A stretch of DNA of 64,000 bases from assembly GCF_032854445.1 (NCBI RefSeq), contig NC_088303.1, positions 10,237,501 to 10,301,500 of the forward strand, read 5' to 3'. Below the pieces are notes generated by a model, which saw only the letters and a program-made list of their open reading frames with translations, was not told where the DNA came from and did not search any database. A program made the position numbers and the translations under genes. Source of the DNA: Liolophura sinensis. Lineage: Eukaryota; Mollusca; Polyplacophora; Chitonida; Chitonidae. Every line of letters starts with the position of its first letter. Positions within the stretch are counted from its first letter, which is position 1. Below are positions 58,917 to 64,000 of the stretch, in pieces.

Positions 58917-59162
58917 AATTTATTTACTTGTTTGTCTTGATTGATGTTTCACGCCGTACTCGAGAATATTTCACGTATACAACGGTGACCAGCATTATCC
59001 TGTGAGGAAACCGGGCAGAGCAGTGGGGAACCCACGACTATTCAGAAGTTCCTGGCAGACCACCTAGCCATCACGAGCTAGACTTGAGGGAAAGCATTGG
59101 TGAGAACCGCCTGGGTCATTTCGCCGCTCTGACACACTGACCGCATCGGTTACGGAGGATTC
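58917..59162 (-). repeat. SINE, nearly full length, diverged
   Basis: TTTATTTACTTGTTTGTCTT GATTGATGTTTCACGCCGTA CTCGAGAATATTTCACG to GACCGCATCGGTTACGGAGG; the core reads AACGGTGACCAGCATTATCC. It includes the tRNA head in antisense. Confidence 0.88.
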
Positions 59163-60150
59163 ATACACGGTTTTATTATACTTCCAATCCTAAGACAGTA
59201 AAATGTAATTGACAGTTTCTAGAAAAGAAATAGTAACGGTTGTCACAGTTAACAACAAATCCGGACTTCATCGCCAGCTAAAAGCACCAGGCATCCAGCA
59301 TGGTTGTGATCGCCCAGCAGAAATATTGTACTTAAATGTGGTAGTCACAGCTTTTGGTGCCTTCAACCTGGCCGCTGTACCTTCAGCACACAGGGTACCA
59401 ACGATTTTGATCGAATGGTAATTGATCTCCCTGCATGTACTTGGATCCAATTTTCGATGTAATGAAATAAACAGATACTTCTGATTCTGAAAACCGGAGC
59501 CCCTATCCAGCCAAGCTCATAGTACTGAAGAATTGTTCACGAATATAAAGGCGGTACGATTTATGGGTTAAAGAGATGGGAAAGAGTCCATGGAGAAACC
59601 ATAGCAACTCCCTGAGCATTAGACACACCTCATGATTAGGCTGCAACCAAGGCTTGATTTATACCTGCGACATTATTGGCCAAGAGAAGTTTCCACCAGG
59701 GCCTCTTAATCAGCACTCCAACAGTACAGAAAAACACATAAATCATCATGGTGATAGACACAAAGGCTTTATTGATATAGATAAGTAAAATCAAGATAAA
59801 AACTGATTCTATCATATACATACAAATGACTGGTGACGAAAACATTCTTCACAGACTACGGCGATAGGAGAACTACTCAAAAATATCTCTGAAACCTAAT
59901 ATACCGGTATATAAACAACTTACTGATTCAGAACCATTCCGCTGCTGGAGTGTCATGTCAAATGAACCGCTGCCTGTGAGGACATGGGGCTACATTTCAA
60001 ACAATTTCACACCAAAGGTCACACCAATCATGCTCAATCTTTAAATCCACAAATGCGTGTATAAAATGAAGTACAGTCTTCACGTCAAAAAATAGTGAAG
60101 CAAACATTATATTGAAAGATTCTGCGGGTACATCACGTTTCCTCAGATTG
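59163..60150. other. Spacer, no gene supported
   Basis: Open frames at 59209-59421 and its minus-strand shadow show no family likeness. Confidence 0.45.
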
Positions 60151-60297
60151 AGAAGTACGTGGGAAGGTCTTCCAGCAGCCTGTGGATGGTCGTGGGTTTC
60201 TCCCGTTCTCGGCCCGGTTTCCTCCCACCATAATGCTGGCCAGCGTCGTGTAAGTGAAATATTCTTGAGTACAGCGTAAAATAAAAAAATAAATCAG
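60150..60297 (+). repeat. SINE 3' half
   Basis: ACGTGGGAAGGTCTTCCAGC AGCCTGTGGATGGTCGTGGG through GTTTCCTCCCACCATAATGC TGGCCAGCGTCGTGTAAGTG to ACAGCGTAAAATAAAAAAAT. The tRNA head is missing. Confidence 0.9.
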
Positions 60298-61051
60298 ATC
60301 GAGAAGTTCTGAAGTCGGTTAAAGGAGCGAAAATTGGATGTCACTTAATTTTATGAGTACGTAAAAGTGTGAAATGGCTACCAGGACGTATGACCCTGGA
60401 GGGTTTGGTCAGGCTTATCGCCTTTAATTAGAGTCAAACTTATACAGTTTTAGGATGAAGTCAACCGACTCGAACAGATAATTCAACACAACATGCTGAT
60501 GGACAGGGTCCATTATTTGTCTACAAAGTGAACGTAAGGTGAATGCAGAGTGAATCTAATTAGCCAATACACACACTGCTATGGAATACAGCTAACGAGA
60601 GCGGAGGTCATCATGTTCATCCAATATACAGATATATGTAAAGAGTACCAAATATATAGTGTGTGTCTTTACATATAAAGGGTGTACAATAGTAGCCAAA
60701 AAACACATACATGTACTTCTGCAATAACAAATTAAAACCCATGGTCATGTGTTCATGAGTCCGGATGTATATCCAAACTTTTTCTAGTATACGCATACGA
60801 AGAGAGTTCAGTCCCTGAGCGGTAATTCACCCAATAGTTGGATTTGCATGAAAGTAATGACTGATGATATATATCTCTATATAACTCATTATTTAATGAA
60901 TTCAATTATAAGGGTCTCCATAGCTGGAATCAACGCAGACACATAATAACTCTGTCTGGATTGAAGTGGTTCATGTAACCCTACATCGGAATCTCCGTGA
61001 AGTATCCACCAAGAGCATGACATAAACCGGAATGGCGTATTTGCGATTATC
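60298..61051. other. 3' flank / 3'-UTR of the minus-strand copine-type gene
   Basis: In antisense, an ATTAAA (plus-strand TTTAAT at 60892-60897) lies about 155 bases past the stop and could be a variant polyadenylation signal. No coding signal apart from overlapping shadows. Confidence 0.35.
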
Positions 61052-61360
61052 TCAGAAACTGAGCAAACCAAGCTTGTGTATTTGCTTGTACTGGTCGGGA
61101 ATTTCCATGAGAGCGTGAAGAGCAAAGGATGCTTCTGGGTTGCGGGCATTTCGGGTGACTTTGTTAAAATCAACAAACTGGAAGTTATCAAATTTTCTTT
61201 CGGGCAAACCGTCGTCAAATTCTGCCATCGTGTCCCAAGGTCCGTCACCCACACCAATGACGATGATGGAAAGCGGCCATTTTGAGGCCTCAACAATGGC
61301 GGTTTGGGTGTCTCTCTCACGTGTCACCTGACCGTCAGCGACGATCACCAAGATGTGGTA
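61052..61360 (-). CDS. Copine/RGLG-type gene, last exon
   Basis: 309 nt, 102 codons plus TGA at 61054-61052. The open frame extends upstream of the acceptor to 61423, but those residues ([11 protein letters not shown]) are intronic poly-pyrimidine read-through. Confidence 0.9.
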   Translation of the reverse strand, partial: YHILVIVADGQVTRERDTQTAIVEASKWPLSIIVIGVGDGPWDTMAEFDDGLPERKFDNFQFVDFNKVTRNARNPEASFALHALMEIPDQYKQIHKLGLLSF

Positions 61361-64000
61361 CTGAAACAACAACAACAGCAGAAATTGGCGGTTAAACTTG
61401 CTCGCACAGGTTCCTGCACTCATTCCATGTCATTGCCTGCACCACAATCGGCAAACGAACAGAAGTCCTAAACAACGCTAGGCTAAGGAGATAAGTCTGA
61501 AATATTAATAATACGCTTTCCCTCTTTCTGTAGATTGAAAGGCAGTATCTTTGTAAAGAAATGTTGAATCATTTTTAAGCAGTTGTGGAGTAAAATGTTC
61601 TGCCAATTTAGCACGCAAGTGTGACACACACAGGTCACGTGTGTTTAATTGTATTGCAGTCTAGAGCCGACTGCACGACATTATGTATCCTGTACGTCAC
61701 CGAGCCGTGAACCATTATTCTAGCCATTCTTCCAGCACGTATAGGTGCCCAGGTTCACATAGTGAAGATGTAAACTAGTCCTCCACATATAAAGGTTAAA
61801 GATGACTTGCTTTGTTCAAGGTTCTTCAGTTTAGATACTCAGTTTGCTGAGCTTAGTCTGAACTTGTAGCCCATACATGCACCATGCTGTTTTACAAGGT
61901 CCCTTTGGGCTGCTGTTGGTGTCCACACAACTGCAGACATGTATTCCATTTACTGTAGTGGGTATGAATCTTACCCGTCACAAATACATACAACAAGACA
62001 GTGGGACGACCATCTCCAGAACATTTCCTCACTCAAACCCCAGAGCCCTCTAATATGCTGCCTTTAACCACATCTATTTTATTGTTCACATGCTCCACTA
62101 AGGTTAAAACCCAAACGGGCATGATGAAACCCCACGAGACAAATCAATCCTGATTTTATTTAAAAGAAATATCATAATCAATCAGGGCCTCCAGAGAACA
62201 TCGGTAGCTCGCCTGATTGAGCAGTTCGGCAAGCTGCATAATGTTTAAGTGGGATGGTATGTTCCACCACTGACCTCTAATGCAAACTAAAGTAGAATGA
62301 CATCGTTATACACAGATATTATTCTTTAATTCGATAGTGCTAAGATCTTGCCATTAGACCTACAAGACAGGCTGAAATAATTAAACTGTCACAAATATGA
62401 CAGTTTACCGTATAGGCAGAGATTGCATAGCAGTGAATCTTTGTGGTGCTAAGAGACGTCATTGTGGGGAGTTCGTGCACAAACTTGCCGCAGTGGTCTT
62501 GGATATGCAAATCGAGAACTGTACTTGGCAATCCGTCAACTATGGGTGGCAACTGCAACACTGCGAATGGTTGAACAAATCCTGAGCTGCTGTTACAAAA
62601 CTTCCTTGTGGGGACTTCGAGCACCAACTTGTTGGAGTGGTCTTTGATATGCAAATCGATACTCACAATTGGCTATCGGTGTACACTGGGCGGGCACTAC
62701 TACCCTATTATCGGCTGAACAAATACTCTGCTATCGAGAGTCATTGACTATGTGGATGGTTTAAACACTCTGTCGCAGTATAAGGGGCACACACGCCGTC
62801 CAATTTAATAGGCTCATAATACTAATATAGATGTGGAGAGTTTTCTACAGATAATGTGTATACCAGCTAAAATTGAGCCAAAAAATCCAAAAACTTTGAC
62901 ACGCCATGAATCTGGTAAAGCAGAGGAATCTGGTTATCAATACCCTTCTTATTCTCCTACATGTACATGTATGTTGTCCTGTGCATAAAGAAGGAACACT
63001 ACATGAAAGTTTTCTTGATTGCAAGAAATAGGTAAATTTGGCAATGTCCCAAAATCTGTAAAAAAAAAAGTCAGAAAAACCCTGTGTACAAAAACTGTAG
63101 CCCTGCATGGAGGCTTCTAAAGAGAATATGCTTACTACAGCAAACTAAGTGAAGTTTATACAGCTGGTAAATGTTTACACTGAAAGCCTACCAATCAAAA
63201 TGACTAAAAAAACATTCTTTTCAAAAAAGATCCACTATCCATCAGTGGGCACTTTGTAGATGTACACATCATCTATGATAGAGTATTTTAACCATGACAG
63301 AGTAAAAATATTAAAAAAAACCATAACTTTCTATTGAAGTATGTTAGACCTAAAAGAAAAAAAAATGTTAGAGCTAAAAAAAGCTTAACGTTCGATCTGA
63401 GTGTGGACTTTATACAGGAGGTAAAAAAAACTTAACATTAAATCTAAGTATGTATATTTACACACCATAGATTAGACCAGCGAGTTTAAGAGAACAACTT
63501 AGCCTTCCATACGAGTATGCATGTTTTCACATCATATTTTTAGGGAGTTAAACAAATCTTAGCCTTTAAATCCATGTAGGGGAGCCCAATACACAGGAGT
63601 TTATTCTTTAATTCTAGTGTGTACACAGACACACCCTACCTGTGATTAGGATGCTAAAAAAAGCTTAACATTCAATCCACGTATAACAGCCCACAATACA
63701 GGAGGTAAAGAGAACAAGTGCAACCAGACACCAACACTGATATGGACACCCCTCTCCACTTCTCACAATATCTCAACTTACTTCCTACAGGTGAGCTAAA
63801 TAGAATATCACTATTTTGTACTCAAGATTATTCCCATAAAAAAGAAACAATATCTACATAGACAAATTCTGGTACGTTGTTTTGACCACTCCAATCTTGA
63901 CAATGAGTTATGTTAATTCCAAATATCAAATAGACTTCATCAAGCTCTGACCACAATCTTACCGATTTTGTCATTTTGACGATCTCTATAGCCCGGTTAA
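61052..64000 (-). CDS. Copine/RGLG-type vWA-domain protein, 3' end (5' part outside window)
   Basis: Two exons are visible: 64000-63963 (partial) and 61360-61052. The first reads [12 protein letters not shown] and ends at donor gtaaga in phase 0. The last starts after tttcag with [18 protein letters not shown] and runs [33 protein letters not shown], then [18 protein letters not shown] and stops after SF. This is the C-terminal half of the copine (vWA-like) domain, and it is strikingly like plant RGLG proteins (ASK.PLSI..VGVGDGPW, FDNFQFV, ALMEIP.QYK). Plant RGLGs carry a RING finger after it; here the protein stops about six residues after the domain, so no C-terminal RING is present. Copine domains bind partner proteins at membranes, often with calcium; the N-terminal half, which would hold the metal-binding DxSxS motif, is outside the window. 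Function cannot be stated more closely. Confidence 0.85.
61361..62436. other. Copine-type intron, first part
   Basis: Intronic on the minus strand; no exon or repeat recognised. Confidence 0.5.
62437..62735. repeat. 144-bp tandem duplication in the copine-type intron
   Basis: GTGGTCTTGGATATGCAAAT CG (about 62493) recurs as GTGGTCTTTGATATGCAAAT CG (about 62637). Flanking TGGGGAGTTCGTGCACAAAC TTG matches TGGGGACTTCGAGCACCAAC TTG. A third, decayed part follows. A minus-strand frame with repeated LHIxDHxxK is a by-product of the repeat. Confidence 0.8.
63330..63715. repeat. Degenerate short repeat in the copine-type intron
   Basis: GCTAAAAAAAGCTTAACGTT CGATCT-like segments recur irregularly (63374, 63420, 63548, 63652), with GTATATTTACACACC / ACACAGACACACC between, at spacings of about 46 to 130 bp. 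Confidence 0.55.
63963..64000 (-). CDS. Copine/RGLG-type gene, partial penultimate exon
   Basis: 38 nt at the window edge. In antisense it ends ATGACAAAATCG before gtaagattgt. The phase fits the last exon, and [18 protein letters not shown] matches the usual copine sequence before the central strand. Confidence 0.7.

Overview
The window looks like nuclear DNA of a lophotrochozoan animal, most likely a mollusc; a brachiopod or relative cannot be excluded. It has intron-rich genes with GT..AG boundaries, long AT-rich spacers, many tandem-repeat arrays, and about twenty copies of a tRNA-derived SINE. That SINE ends in a conserved 3' part (in the opposite sense: TTTGATTGGTGTTTTACGCC, then a GGCGGCCAGCATTATGG core), a type I associate with bivalve and gastropod genomes. 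That taxonomic link is from memory. The species cannot be named from the sequence.

Four protein-coding genes can be supported. (1) A cationic amino acid transporter (SLC7 CAT family) runs on the minus strand from 4360 to beyond position 1; three coding exons are visible. (2) A second, paralogous CAT runs on the plus strand, 25036-27532. It is complete at 650 residues in three coding exons. The two are head to head, about 20.7 kb apart. (3) A secreted animal haem peroxidase runs on the plus strand, 43726-57984. I resolved 14 coding exons whose phases all agree, giving 689 residues. (4) The 3' end of a copine/RGLG-type vWA-domain gene lies on the minus strand, 61052 to beyond 64000, with the last exon and part of the one before it.

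The rest is repeat-rich non-coding DNA. From 4.4 to 25 kb there are SINEs, two MITE-like elements, a (TA)n tract and a 21-bp minisatellite. From 27.5 to 43.6 kb there is a 12-bp array over the 3' end of the second CAT, a decayed LINE reverse-transcriptase fragment, a 72-bp minisatellite, two adjoining satellites (18-bp and 36-bp units), a 59-bp repeat, a SINE nested inside another SINE with a target-site duplication, and a 0.7-kb fold-back element. Introns of the peroxidase gene carry four further tandem arrays and two SINEs.

The observations I would follow first are: the peroxidase, in which the residue expected to ester-link the haem and the adjacent calcium ligand are both replaced although the other catalytic residues remain; the 99-bp in-frame repeat that copies the splice acceptor and start of peroxidase exon 8; the CAT pair that share a 5'-UTR intron ending five bases before the ATG but differ in N-terminal introns; and the fold-back element. 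The window shows no operon-like functional grouping: the transporters are paralogues, and the other two genes are unrelated neighbours.
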